The notes beneath the pieces are model-generated. The model did not search any database, was not told the origin of the DNA, and saw only the letters and a program-made list of their open reading frames with translations. A DNA stretch of 64,000 nt from Bin87 sp965217175. Its GTDB lineage: Bacteria > Chloroflexota > Dehalococcoidia > Lucifugimonadales > UBA3495. The stretch lies in assembly GCA_965217175.1 (NCBI GenBank), contig OZ244251.1, forward strand, positions 1,674,001-1,738,000, written 5' to 3'. Of this stretch, positions 36,001 to 44,190 are shown piece after piece. The position numbers were made by a program, and so were the translations under genes. The stretch's first letter is position 1; each line of letters begins with the position of its first letter.

Positions 36001-36188
36001 TGAATCCCCAGAGCGGTGGCGGCATTGGCGAACTCCAGCGCACCGCAGAGATTGTTCAAGTCGGTCAGGCCGAGAGCGGGCATCTCCAGATCGATGGCCC
36101 GGGCCAGCAGTTCGTCAACTGAGGATGCGCCGTTTAGAAATGAGTACCAGGAGTGGGCGCGAAGTTCTACGTAGTCAGCGGAAGACAT
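33018..36188 (-). CDS. dnaE2: Error-prone DNA polymerase DnaE2
   Basis: A 1056-residue C-family polymerase. The PHP domain opens with ELRAHSWYSFLNGASSVDELLARA, the catalytic palm motif PDIDLDFPRDIRE is near residue 406, PGRGRGSSVVMLTGYLIGLSHVDPL just before it, and an OB-fold (VRVAGRVVRRQRPL.KAVFMTLEDETG) ends the protein. The length matches DnaE2 (about 1050-1080) rather than replicative DnaE (about 1160). Family knowledge: it performs SOS mutagenesis with ImuB. ATG 36188 is used; the frame is open to 36398 but would overlap imuB. The start is 7 bp after the imuB stop, so they form one transcript. Confidence 0.95.
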   Translation of the reverse strand: MSSADYVELRAHSWYSFLNGASSVDELLARAIDLEMPALGLTDLNNLCGALEFANAATALGIQPITGADLMLTECAETAPISLLAESGAGYANLSQLISLAHLSGGRRTPMFDATLLPEHTDGLILLAGAPGSRLARLTDRREWTNAETTLQHYVDWFGPRSVFVELQQHLVHGDTTRIRRLVELADRCHVNAVVTNEVWYHRRSRARLHDVLTAIRHNKSLSEMQQELKTNHQYWLKSPESMETLFRSAPPALRNTRTVAERCSNFNLSSYMTDRYRFPDCPVPDGYNAQTWLEELCRQAAYRRYSNIDRRVQERLDEEFDLIRRHGLAGFFLIYHRVVELAREVMLELGHGNPEIPLEWQPPGRGRGSSVVMLTGYLIGLSHVDPLAYDLSLDRFLPDDMSSVPDIDLDFPRDIREGLILRLIEEWGWDHAALTGMFATYKSRGVMRDLGKALGLPPGEVSQLTRQLESRSASSLAEEMSASPAFRARLERSGWRDLAELSGQLAGFPKGLAQHPGGMVISSVPLTDMVPVQPAAIDGRYICQWDKDSIDDAGFVKIDLLGLGALSQMQEAAQLITRRSGQEMDLSRIDFNDPVVYADLARGDTIGVFQVESAAQMQTIPRMRPHHIYDLALEVAAVRPGVGANDGVAEFLRRRQGAPWDYDHPLEARALERTLGVILFQDQVVQLGMDVGGLTGREADQLRRAFSRRNNQGLVQRYWERFRDGAMSQGADEAAAQRIYGKFNPHYMFPEGHALAFAFTAFQMAWLRHYWPLEFFVGLFNQQPMGFWDLETLKEDARRLNLRILHPDVNRSSDKCTAEGADGLRLGLTSVKGVDSRLAERLLFARQVGEFTGLGDLISRSGLQREPLEHLVRAGATDTLTRGADRRRTLWEVGLNYRPAGGGQLTLPVSFDDAVPALEPESRTERMLDEYEMLGLCPDGQVMELIRPHLGREVLPADRLRDYGDGDIVRVAGRVVRRQRPLAKAVFMTLEDETGLIPLAVWPAEWERLKGALGHRLVMVEGEISRRDNTLNIAVHGAWPLGWPSSSLPEPRSWK

Positions 36189-36195
36189 GATTATC

Positions 36196-37623
36196 TCATC
36201 CGCTCTGACGGTACCAACCCCCACCACTACGGTCCTGAAAGACCGTCTCCATCCTCCCACCGTCGAGTTCCAGCAAACAATAGCGGCGATGCACGGGTCG
36301 CGGACGCCACCACTCGGTTTCCACCTCCCACAAATCCTGCACCCGTTTAACCGGACGCGAATTAACGCGTTGGGGCACACCTGATCCAAGAGCGGCAACC
36401 TGGACCGGCTCGGGCATGCTCAACGGACGAAGCGAACCGGCAAAGACGCGGCGGCGTTCGGGCAACGGGGAGTTGGGTTCGAGGGGAACGATTCTATCCA
36501 CGTTGCCGGCGATATCCGGGAGACGAGACAGTTCCAAACCTCTGCGGTGCTCCGGCCACAATCCGGACTGGATACCGGCATCGCCGCGAAAATCGGCCAG
36601 GGTTAGGGACAAATCATCCAGTTCACCAGAGGGATACCGGGATGCTCCGTCCCGACCCACTGCCGCCAGCCCGTTTACCAGTGCGCTGACCGCCGAATCC
36701 GGTGAACAGGCTGGTATCCGGAAAGTGCGACCGTAGCGCCAAACGCCGCCCTCGGTCAGCGAACCGGCCAGCTGTACACAGCCAGCGCAGCGATTTCTCA
36801 AAGTACTGCGTCCCCAGGCCCGGGCGGTCAGGGCTTCCAGCGCCGGTTTCAGCATCTGCGCCCCAACCAATGGGAACGGAAAAGCCAGACGTTCTGTTAC
36901 CTGTTCCGGCGCCGAGCGCGGATACAATGGTTCATGGTCAACCCCACGGGCCAGTTCCCAGGCGCGCAGTCCATCCCAGCCCAGTTGAGCCTGCACTGCC
37001 GGCAGTGGCAATGCGGCGAGTTGTCCCAAAGTATGGATGCCAAAATTTTGCAGGCGTTCGATAGCTGGAGTTTGCAGGGGTAGCCAGCTGGTGGGGAGCG
37101 TTGCAAGCCAGGTTGCAATGGCCGTTGTATCGCCAGACACCCGGTTGGCGCTACCAGCCGTCGCCAGCGCCGCCGCACAAAAAGCCGGGAATTTACCCAG
37201 TGCCACTCCCAGGCGGGGCCGCAGCTGGGAATTGCATGTTTCGAGCAGGGCGTTGAGCAGAGGTGTTTCGCCGCCATACATGTCTGCCATGCCATCAAGC
37301 CCCAGATAGAAGCGCCCCATGTCCGCAGGTTCGACTCGGTCAACGACTCCGGCCAATCGTTTGTCGATGCCATCGCACACAGCCTGCAGATAGACCAGGT
37401 CAGCGGGCAGGGTTACCAGATCGCGGCATCTGGAGAAGGCTTGGGCGAGAGACTGGCCGGGGTGAACATTCACTGCTTCGTGAGAGGCGTCGAGCACTAC
37501 GGGGCGGCTGTCTGGTCCGTCCAGAAGAGCGACGGGGCGGCTGGCCAGCTCTGGTCGGCGGGCCAGTTCTGCCTTGATGGGGAGGTGGGTAATGAGTAAG
37601 CAACCGATAAGCATGGGTATCAT
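36196..37623 (-). CDS. imuB: ImuB, Y-family polymerase-like mutasome protein
   Basis: A 475-residue Y-family homologue. The catalytic acids of active Y-polymerases are absent: the N-terminal strand reads LLITHLPIKAE without aspartate, and the second motif is GLDGMADMYG instead of SxDE. This matches ImuB, which is a non-catalytic adaptor for DnaE2 and the clamp. The C-terminal ETEWWRPRPVHRRYCLLELDGG is typical of ImuB tails. I see no obvious QLxLF clamp motif. ATG 37623 follows AGGTG; MIPMLIG offers a second ATG at 37614. An imuA/RecA-like partner is not present next to it. A LexA-like box lies 21 bp upstream. Confidence 0.92.
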   Translation of the reverse strand: MIPMLIGCLLITHLPIKAELARRPELASRPVALLDGPDSRPVVLDASHEAVNVHPGQSLAQAFSRCRDLVTLPADLVYLQAVCDGIDKRLAGVVDRVEPADMGRFYLGLDGMADMYGGETPLLNALLETCNSQLRPRLGVALGKFPAFCAAALATAGSANRVSGDTTAIATWLATLPTSWLPLQTPAIERLQNFGIHTLGQLAALPLPAVQAQLGWDGLRAWELARGVDHEPLYPRSAPEQVTERLAFPFPLVGAQMLKPALEALTARAWGRSTLRNRCAGCVQLAGSLTEGGVWRYGRTFRIPACSPDSAVSALVNGLAAVGRDGASRYPSGELDDLSLTLADFRGDAGIQSGLWPEHRRGLELSRLPDIAGNVDRIVPLEPNSPLPERRRVFAGSLRPLSMPEPVQVAALGSGVPQRVNSRPVKRVQDLWEVETEWWRPRPVHRRYCLLELDGGRMETVFQDRSGGGWYRQSG

Positions 37624-37637
37624 CAACGCACCTGAAT

Positions 37638-37664
37638 GGTATACGAACATCAGTTCGGTTTCAA
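37638..37664 (-). promoter_or_regulatory. Candidate imuB-dnaE2 promoter overlapping a LexA-like box
   Basis: On the minus strand TTGAAA (37664-37659) and TATACC (37643-37638) are 15 bp apart, and the palindrome at 37644-37657 occupies almost the whole spacer. The short spacing makes this promoter less certain. Confidence 0.5.
37644..37657. promoter_or_regulatory. LexA/SOS box (CGAAC-N4-GTTCG)
   Basis: A perfect 14-bp palindrome, CGAACATCAGTTCG, matches the Gram-positive/actinobacterial-type LexA (DinR) operator GAAC-N4-GTTC. It lies 21 bp before the imuB ATG and 124 bp before the divergent SRAP ATG. Both flanking genes are classical DNA-damage functions. LexA itself is not in this window. 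Confidence 0.75.
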
Positions 37665-37781
37665 CCGGGAAATGTCATCGCTGGGCGAAAAATCTGGTGA
37701 TACAATTGGCGCAGACGGAGCTAGTGATGCCAATCCGCTTGCGAAAAACGCGGGTTGAAGAGTTACTGATGAGTAGACACC

Positions 37782-38495
37782 ATGTGCGGACGCTTTGGGC
37801 TTTTTTCTGAACTTGATGATCTGGCGGAGCAGTTCAACTTCGCTCCCACGGTGGTGCGGGATATTTACCGGCCGCGATGGAATATTCCTCCCACCGAACC
37901 GGTACTGACCATCCACGCTGACGATGACAACCGCAGCGCCCGGGTAATGCGCTGGGGACTTATGCCATCGTGGACCAGGCAGCCGAGCGGGTCGCGGCGA
38001 CCCCTGTTCAATGCCCGGGCCGAAACCGTTAGTCAACGCTCTTCCTTCCGGCAGGCATTTGCCACGCGACGCTGCCTGCTGCCAGCTAACGGGTTTTACG
38101 AATGGCGGAAGGATAGTTCTGGTGGAAAGACCCCGGTCTGGTTCCACCACGAGGGCAAGACGCCCATTGCATTCGCGGGGATTTGGTCGGCTGCTCGTGA
38201 TGGGGACGATGTGACGGAAAGTTGTGCGATCATTACTTGTGCGGCCAACGAACTCGTTGCGCCGGTGCATGACCGAATGCCGGTTATTCTCAATGCAGCA
38301 CAGTATGGGTTGTGGTTGGATAATGAGGCGAGTTCCGAAGCGTTGCTCCAGTTATTGCTGCCGGACGATTGGCCGGAGATTACTTACTATCCAGTTTCCA
38401 CCCTGGTTAACCGTGCAAACAATGACGGTCCGGCGTTGGTGGAGCCCAGCCAGCAAGAGGATCCAGCGCGCCCAACCATGTTGATCCCGGAGTAA
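37782..38495 (+). CDS. SRAP (SOS response-associated peptidase, YedK/HMCES) protein
   Basis: A 237-residue SRAP protein. The catalytic residues are C2 (MCGRFG), N77 (FNARAE), E107 (GFYEW) and H163 (HDRMPV), matching YedK C2, N75, E105 and H160. Family knowledge: Cys2 forms a thiazolidine crosslink with abasic sites in single-stranded DNA, shielding them during replication. The initiator Met must be removed. Divergent from imuB-dnaE2 across a LexA-like box, it is likely SOS-induced. ATG 37782 is fixed by the requirement for Cys2. Confidence 0.95.
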   Translation: MCGRFGLFSELDDLAEQFNFAPTVVRDIYRPRWNIPPTEPVLTIHADDDNRSARVMRWGLMPSWTRQPSGSRRPLFNARAETVSQRSSFRQAFATRRCLLPANGFYEWRKDSSGGKTPVWFHHEGKTPIAFAGIWSAARDGDDVTESCAIITCAANELVAPVHDRMPVILNAAQYGLWLDNEASSEALLQLLLPDDWPEITYYPVSTLVNRANNDGPALVEPSQQEDPARPTMLIPE

Positions 38496-38617
38496 GGATC
38501 GTATTGCGCTATGGCGCCGCGGGGTGTGTCAGGCGCGCATCCGGTTTTATTGGAGGCTCAGCGAAGGAGGCTCCAGCGAAGCGGTTGGTTGCGCTGGCGC
38601 GGATTGGCAGCGGGAGA

Positions 38618-39994
38618 TCAGTCGATTGCGTGCAGCTGACCGTCTTCCGTACGGACGAACAGTCGCCCGCCAGCGTAAACAGGATCGGTGCGCACGGCAG
38701 CAGTCAGCTGGATGCTCCAGCGTTCTGAACCATCACCGCGGTCGAGAGCGTACACCCAACCTGCGCGGTCGCCGAATACGACCAGGTTACCGATCACCAC
38801 GGGCGAGGCGACTATGCCGTCTGCTGCCTGGAACCGCCATTCTTCAATACCGGCCGCAGCGTTAACGGCGTAAAAATTACCCACTAGATCACCGACGTAG
38901 ATCGTGTCCTCGGTGAGGGCTGGCGCCGAGATGATTCCCTTGGTCTTTTCAACGTTGGGAGCGAATCGCCATTTGTCGCCGGGCTGGGTTGGCGGTGGTG
39001 GCAGGGGGAATCCCCACAGCCAGAGCTGGGACCAAGTGCTGGTGATGGCGTAGCGTCCGGGAAACTCAACAACACCCGCGTCCATTGCGTACAACTTGCC
39101 GGCTGACACAAAGTACACCAAATTGTTCCCGGTTACGGGAGCGTCCACCAGTTGAGCGGTCGTGCGGAACCGTGCCCTTTCCTGACCGGTGCGGGCGTCC
39201 AGAGAATACAGGCTGCGATCGGAAGACGCGACGTATGCCACGTCGTTGCCAATGGCGGCCGGAGAGCGAACTTCGCCCAGGGTTTCGTGAGTCCAGATGC
39301 GATTCCCAGTCGTTGCGTTGACGGCGTAGGTTACACCGTTCAATGCTCCGGCGTACACGATGCCATTGGACACGGACACCGGGCCCGACGCGGCATCGAG
39401 CATCTGAAATTCCCAACGAATGTCGCCCGATTCTGGGTCTCGGGAAACCAGGCGACGATCAACGGTGGCGTAGTACAGATTACCGTCGGCCCATGCCACC
39501 GAGTTGATGATGGGTCCCGTGGTTGGTATGGAATCCAGCTCCGCGCCGGTGTCTCGGTCCAATACGGCGATGCGGAAGTAGGAACCCAGGAAGATACGAT
39601 CGTCTGCGATTACGGGTGGCGCCAGCGTTGGTGAATCTACGTCAACGCCCACGCTCCAGACCAGAGAACCGGCGGGTTCTTTGAGGGCGTCGGCGGAGTA
39701 GCGGGTCAGACCGACGTTACGACCGGTCATGGTCCAATTGTTCCCTAATGAAGTGGAATCGAACAGTTTATCGGGTTGGCGGGTGAGCAGGATGATGGGG
39801 TCGGGAATGAATGGAAAGTTCAACCAAACCAGGAAACCAAGCAGCAGAACGACCACAATCCCGATGAGGATGTTGCGACGGGACAACCTTCGGCGTCGCC
39901 GATCTTGTTGCACCCAATCGGGCAGGATGGGTTCCGATACTGGGTCGATGGCAGAATCGGATGAGTTTTGTGCGTTTGGTGGCATGGTAGACAT
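38618..39994 (-). CDS. Membrane-anchored PQQ-binding-like (BamB-type) beta-propeller
   Basis: A 458-residue protein. Residues about 1-33 are a charged cytoplasmic tail ending RRRRRLSRRN, then one transmembrane helix (ILIGIVVVLLLGFLVWL), then PQQ-like repeats such as GDIRWEFQMLDAASGPVSVSNGIVYAG, GNRIWTHETLG, GIEEWRFQAADGIVASPVVIGNLVVFG and GSERWSIQLTAAVRTDPVYAG. The propeller faces outside. No methanol-dehydrogenase active-site aspartate or ligand set is evident, so quinoprotein activity is unlikely; an outer-surface scaffold is more plausible. It lies 77 bp after the ABC permease gene. No strong ribosome-binding site precedes ATG 39994. Confidence 0.82.
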   Translation of the reverse strand: MSTMPPNAQNSSDSAIDPVSEPILPDWVQQDRRRRRLSRRNILIGIVVVLLLGFLVWLNFPFIPDPIILLTRQPDKLFDSTSLGNNWTMTGRNVGLTRYSADALKEPAGSLVWSVGVDVDSPTLAPPVIADDRIFLGSYFRIAVLDRDTGAELDSIPTTGPIINSVAWADGNLYYATVDRRLVSRDPESGDIRWEFQMLDAASGPVSVSNGIVYAGALNGVTYAVNATTGNRIWTHETLGEVRSPAAIGNDVAYVASSDRSLYSLDARTGQERARFRTTAQLVDAPVTGNNLVYFVSAGKLYAMDAGVVEFPGRYAITSTWSQLWLWGFPLPPPPTQPGDKWRFAPNVEKTKGIISAPALTEDTIYVGDLVGNFYAVNAAAGIEEWRFQAADGIVASPVVIGNLVVFGDRAGWVYALDRGDGSERWSIQLTAAVRTDPVYAGGRLFVRTEDGQLHAID

Positions 39995-40017
39995 GGGGTT
40001 TGATTGAACCAAAGATT

Positions 40018-40045
40018 CGGCAGGATACGCAAACCGCACCTGCCG
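40018..40045 (-). terminator. Possible weak hairpin between permease and propeller genes
   Basis: CGGCAGG (40018-40024) and CCTGCCG (40039-40045) can pair across a 14-nt loop; on the minus strand AATCTTTGG follows. It could reduce read-through from the ABC operon into the propeller gene. Confidence 0.35.
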
Positions 40046-40071
40046 GATAGACGACTCCGTTTGTGTTGGGT

Positions 40072-40983
40072 TTAGATGTTCCGAAGTTTGGGATCCAGAC
40101 GATCGCGCAGCCAGTCGCCGAGCAGGTTCATGGCGAGAACAGTAAGCACGATGGCCAGGGTGGGGAAGAAGAAGAGCCACCAGTGCGAAGTGATCAGCGT
40201 GCGGCCGTCTGCGACCATCAATCCCCAAGCCGGCGTGGGGGGATTTAAGCCGGCTCCGAGGAATGACAAGCTGGATTCCAGAATGATAACGTGGCCGACT
40301 TCAAGGGTTGCGAGTACCACCACCGTATTCACCACGTTGGGGAAGATGTGGCGGGACATGATTCTCATATTGGAGGCGCCGGCTACCTGGGCTCGCGAGA
40401 TGAAATCCTGAGATTTGATGGCTAGAGCTTCACCCCTGACCATTCTGGCAAATCGCGCCCACAGTAACAGTGCGATTACGAGTATGACGGTGGTGAATCC
40501 GGCTCCCAGAACTGCCACTAATACCAATGCCAACAGAATTGAAGGGAAGGCGAGCTTGATGTCCACCACCCTCATTATGAGGTTGTCTACCCAACCACCG
40601 TGGTAAGCGGCCATAAGTCCCAGGATAGTACCAACGCCACCACCAATAGCGATGGCCAAAATGGAGATACTAAACGACACGCGGGCACCGTGGATAATGC
40701 GACTCAGGATATCGAACCCCTGGCGATCGGTGCCGAGGAAATACCTGGTTTCACCACCTTCCATCCAGGCCGGGGCTTGGAGGCGAGCGGAAAGGTTTAC
40801 CTTGGTTGGGTTGTGTGGGGAGATGACGTTTGCAAATAAGGCTGGAACAACCAAAAGTATCGCTATCAGCAAGACCGGGATGACCGGGTATTCTCGAAAT
40901 CTGCCAAAAACTCCGCGAGATTGCCCGGATGTTACATCAGCTATCGGTGCTGGTAGTGTTGATTCCGGCGATGTAGTGACCAT
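40072..40983 (-). CDS. ABC transporter permease (DppC/OppC family)
   Basis: A 303-residue inner-membrane permease. It has an N-terminal cytoplasmic segment, PHNPTKVNLSARLQAP followed by YFLGTDRQGFDILSRIIHGARVS (the DppC signature), several transmembrane segments and the EAA loop VRGEALAIKSQDFISRAQVAGASNMRIMSRHIFPNVV. ATG 40983 follows GGAG. With DppB-like permease and binding protein it forms an importer for peptides, opines or other oligomers; ATPase genes are not adjacent. Confidence 0.93.
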   Translation of the reverse strand: MVTTSPESTLPAPIADVTSGQSRGVFGRFREYPVIPVLLIAILLVVPALFANVISPHNPTKVNLSARLQAPAWMEGGETRYFLGTDRQGFDILSRIIHGARVSFSISILAIAIGGGVGTILGLMAAYHGGWVDNLIMRVVDIKLAFPSILLALVLVAVLGAGFTTVILVIALLLWARFARMVRGEALAIKSQDFISRAQVAGASNMRIMSRHIFPNVVNTVVVLATLEVGHVIILESSLSFLGAGLNPPTPAWGLMVADGRTLITSHWWLFFFPTLAIVLTVLAMNLLGDWLRDRLDPKLRNI

Positions 40984-41045
40984 GTCAGCGACTCCAGATT
41001 TGTCAGACGACCATTGATTGCAGATTCGATGCGCCGGGCGGGTAA

Positions 41046-41963
41046 TTAATATCTGATACGTGGGTTCAGGTAGGCGTAGAGGATATCAACCGCCAGGTTG
41101 ACGAAGATATAAAAGGTGGCGAATACGATAACTACGCCCTGCACGACCGGGAAGTCCCGCTGCCGTATGGCTCGTATTGCCAGGTCTCCGACGCCGGGCC
41201 ATGAGAAAACGGTTTCGATTACCACTGAGCCGGTGAGGAGGACGGCGCCGATCAGTCCCATGTAGGTGAGGGGGACAATCAGAGCGTTGCGGAAACAATG
41301 TTTCCAGATGACTTTCCACTCGGGCATACCCTTGATGCGAGCGAGCTTCACATACTCGGTATCCAGCACTTCTAGCATGGAAGACCTGGTGAGGCGCATG
41401 ACGGCCGCCACGTTGTAATAACCGAGGGCGATGCCCGGCAGGAGCATATGGGTTATCCCGCCCTTCCCGGAGGTTGGCAGCCAACCCAGGATAACGGCGA
41501 ATATCCACATTAGTATCAGCCCGATGGCAAATGAGGGCGCCGATTGTCCGAGCAGGGCAATGATCTTTCCGGCGTAGTCGATACCGGTGTCTTTTTTGAC
41601 GGCTACGATTACCCCGATGGGGAGGGCGATAGCGGCGCTGATGACCCAGGCGAAAGCGGCAAGCTGCAAAGTGGCCGGCAAGCGCTTGGCCAACAGGGAC
41701 GCGATGGGAGCACGGCCGAAACTCCAGGCCTCTCCGAAATCTCCGCGGAGTATATTCCCAACATATTTTACATACTGGATATAGATAGGTTGATCTAGGC
41801 CCCAATTAATCCGAGTACGTTCAATATCAGATGGCGACGCAGATTCTGGCAACAGGATGGCAACCGGGTCACCCGTAACTCTCGCCAGTGCGAACACGAT
41901 GGCGCTGATTACGAGAATAGCCACCACGGCCTGGACCAGGCGCAAAAATATGAAGCGTTGCAC
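41046..41963 (-). CDS. ABC transporter permease (DppB/OppB family)
   Basis: A 305-residue permease. It starts MQRFIFLRLVQAVVAILVISAIVFALARVTGDP, the DppB pattern, and has the cytoplasmic EAA loop LDTEYVKLARIKGMPEWKVIWKHCFRNALIVPL. It lies 62 bp upstream of the DppC-like gene. Downstream of the binding-protein gene by 132 bp, with a large hairpin between. Confidence 0.93.
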   Translation of the reverse strand: MQRFIFLRLVQAVVAILVISAIVFALARVTGDPVAILLPESASPSDIERTRINWGLDQPIYIQYVKYVGNILRGDFGEAWSFGRAPIASLLAKRLPATLQLAAFAWVISAAIALPIGVIVAVKKDTGIDYAGKIIALLGQSAPSFAIGLILMWIFAVILGWLPTSGKGGITHMLLPGIALGYYNVAAVMRLTRSSMLEVLDTEYVKLARIKGMPEWKVIWKHCFRNALIVPLTYMGLIGAVLLTGSVVIETVFSWPGVGDLAIRAIRQRDFPVVQGVVIVFATFYIFVNLAVDILYAYLNPRIRY

Positions 41964-42010
41964 TACTGTACTCCTCGGTGCCTAAGGGAGCGGAGGTCTT
42001 ACGTGCGATC

Positions 42011-42046
42011 CGGGTGGGCGCGGTTTCTTTCAACCACGCCCACCCG
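42011..42046 (-). terminator. Large hairpin between binding-protein and permease genes
   Basis: A 15-bp stem with a single mismatch: CGGGTGGGCGCGGTT at 42011-42025 and AACCACGCCCACCCG at 42032-42046, around a 6-nt loop. It starts 50 bp after the binding-protein stop and lacks a U-tract on the transcribed strand. Such hairpins commonly stabilise the upstream message and partly terminate, giving more binding protein than permease. Confidence 0.65.
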
Positions 42047-42095
42047 TAAATTCCCAGGCTGGGAAAGGACGTTCACGAACCGGTGAAAACGGGCT

Positions 42096-43958
42096 TTATT
42101 GTCGCACCACCTTGGTGTATTCGTGACCCTTCATGCCGCCGAAGTAACTGTTGTTCACTGAATACTCGGCGATGACTTCGGGATTGATACCGAATTCAGC
42201 GAACAGGAACCCCATTGGGATGGTGGCGCTCTGGTCGTACATGAAACCGCCCATATCCTTGAGCAACTGGAGGCGTTCGTCAAGATCGATGCTGCTTTGG
42301 TATGTAGTGTAGCTATCCTCGACGAACGGATACTCCGTCATGTACACCGCACCGGCCAGCGCGGGACTCACGAAATAAACCCGGAGGTTGCGCCACGACG
42401 GCCAGAACCCCGTACGGTGAGTCCAGATAGTGTTTTGCATTTCCCGGGCGCGGTACTTGGTCCGGATCGGCTGGAATTCCCCTACGGTCAGGTCGATGTC
42501 AAAACCGACGTCCTTCATCATTTCGGCCATGGGGATGGCGATTTCCTTGAGTTCCGGCACGCCGACCAGGTTTCCGGCCAGGAAAACGGCATGGGGGCCG
42601 TTTCCTTCCGAGTACCCAGCCTGGGCGAGCAGCTGCCGCGACAGTTCCGGATCGTACGCCGGGATCTCCCAAGCGGGGTTGTAAGACGGGTCAGTGGGAT
42701 GCCAACCGGTGTTGGCCATGAGTTCCATTTTGTTGTCGAAGTAAGCTTCGTTGAGGGCATCCCGGTCAATGGCATGGTTCATGGCTCGACGAACCAAAAC
42801 ATTGGTGTTGGGGTCGTTGGGATCACGGACATCGTCCAGATATTGACCGCCAATGGCGACCCATACCATGAACGCCGGCAGGGTGCTTTGCGAAATGGCG
42901 AAGCCTTCATCAATGATGCTGCCCTGCAATTCCCGAGGAATTTCGGCGATGTCAGTTTCATTGGTTCGCAACATTGCTACGCGAGTCAGGTCTTCTGGAG
43001 CGAAGAAGTAGGTCAGCGTTTCGAAATCCGGGGTTACCCGCCAGTGTTCGTACGGAACCCGCTCGTACTCCAACTTGGTTCCCTGATCGTAGTTGACGAA
43101 TTGCCACGGGCCGGTGCCGACCGGATCCGCGCCGTAACCCTGCTCTCCCACTTGTTCCCACCAGGCGAGGCTATAAATCAACGGGTCCGTAAAAGCGTCG
43201 GATGCGTAGGCCAACAGGTCGAGTTCGGGGCGAGCGAGATGCAGGATCATCTCATTGTCGCTGATGATTTCTACGGTGCTGGCGACGCCCAGCTCTTCTA
43301 TGATTACGCTGCGTTCGTCACCTTCCGGTCCCAACAAGGAGTCCCACAGGTCGGAATAACCGCCCTGGCTTTCCGGATGGCTCCAGAGTTGCATACTGAA
43401 TACAAAGTCGGACGCTCCGAATGTGTCGTCGCCTTTGTGGAAAGGAACGTCTTCTCTCAGGGTGAAGGTCCAGTCTTGACCATTGGGAGCCACCGACCAT
43501 TCGGAGGCCAGCATTGGCAACGGCGCCCAATTTTGGTAATCGCGCTGGATCAAGTTTTCCTGCATGGGTTGGAGGATACCCTGGTTGGTGCCCCCTACAC
43601 GCCAGCCCAACAAGTTTTCAGCGTACGGAGGAGTAATAGCCACTCTGAGATCGGCTTGAACTGCTATTCCGATTGATTCCGGTGGCGCTTCAGTAGGCTG
43701 GGCGGGAGCGGTTGATACGGCGCTGCCGGTACTGTCCCCAGTCATGCCGCTCGGTTGGGCTATGGTGGGTTGGGTGGCGGGCTGATCCTGCTGGGCCGAC
43801 TGACCCGGCTGATCTTGTGATTGCTGTGCCTGAGAATCGCCAGCAGTGGTTGTGCCGGTCGATTCTTCTTCAGTGGGCGCTCCGCAGGCTAATGCTGCTA
43901 TCAGGGCCAGCATTACGATGCTGTAAATAGCGTTGCGCACGTTCAGGATTTCCTTCAA
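42096..43958 (-). CDS. ABC transporter substrate-binding protein, family 5 (peptide/opine type), lipoprotein
   Basis: A 620-residue SBP_bac_5 protein. A signal peptide ends with ALACG, giving a lipoprotein cysteine near residue 25, followed by a long Ser/Thr/Gln/Pro-rich linker to about residue 90. The mature domain shows the family pattern: LIQRDYQNWAPLPMLASEWSVAPNGQDWTFTLREDVPFHKGD, DPVGTGPWQF and VRRAMNHAIDRDALNEAYF. It anchors outside the membrane and delivers substrate to the two permeases. It is first in the operon. The substrate is not predictable. Confidence 0.93.
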   Translation of the reverse strand: MKEILNVRNAIYSIVMLALIAALACGAPTEEESTGTTTAGDSQAQQSQDQPGQSAQQDQPATQPTIAQPSGMTGDSTGSAVSTAPAQPTEAPPESIGIAVQADLRVAITPPYAENLLGWRVGGTNQGILQPMQENLIQRDYQNWAPLPMLASEWSVAPNGQDWTFTLREDVPFHKGDDTFGASDFVFSMQLWSHPESQGGYSDLWDSLLGPEGDERSVIIEELGVASTVEIISDNEMILHLARPELDLLAYASDAFTDPLIYSLAWWEQVGEQGYGADPVGTGPWQFVNYDQGTKLEYERVPYEHWRVTPDFETLTYFFAPEDLTRVAMLRTNETDIAEIPRELQGSIIDEGFAISQSTLPAFMVWVAIGGQYLDDVRDPNDPNTNVLVRRAMNHAIDRDALNEAYFDNKMELMANTGWHPTDPSYNPAWEIPAYDPELSRQLLAQAGYSEGNGPHAVFLAGNLVGVPELKEIAIPMAEMMKDVGFDIDLTVGEFQPIRTKYRAREMQNTIWTHRTGFWPSWRNLRVYFVSPALAGAVYMTEYPFVEDSYTTYQSSIDLDERLQLLKDMGGFMYDQSATIPMGFLFAEFGINPEVIAEYSVNNSYFGGMKGHEYTKVVRQ

Positions 43959-44190
43959 GGCAAATGACCTCCTCGCTGTTTAGCCTATCCTTGCCACGTA
44001 ATAATTACGCGGAGAGGATTCAGCCACTTCCGGACGAATTTACGCTATTAGAACTTGGCCTGTCAACCGCAATGTCGTCCTAACCAGGGTAATCGTAGTA
44101 TGAATTGCACTTGCATGATTCCGGCGCAATCGGGTACACAAAATGCACGATTGCGCCAGATTTCGGACGGTATCCGATTCTTTCGGACAC

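Noticed and set aside
38618..39994. Considered as a quinoprotein alcohol dehydrogenase
   Set aside because: It has PQQ-like repeats but no identifiable cofactor or catalytic residues, and is anchored by an N-terminal helix.
42297..43676. A 459-residue plus-strand reading frame opposite the ABC binding protein
   Set aside because: Shadow of the true gene; no protein motif and no start signal.
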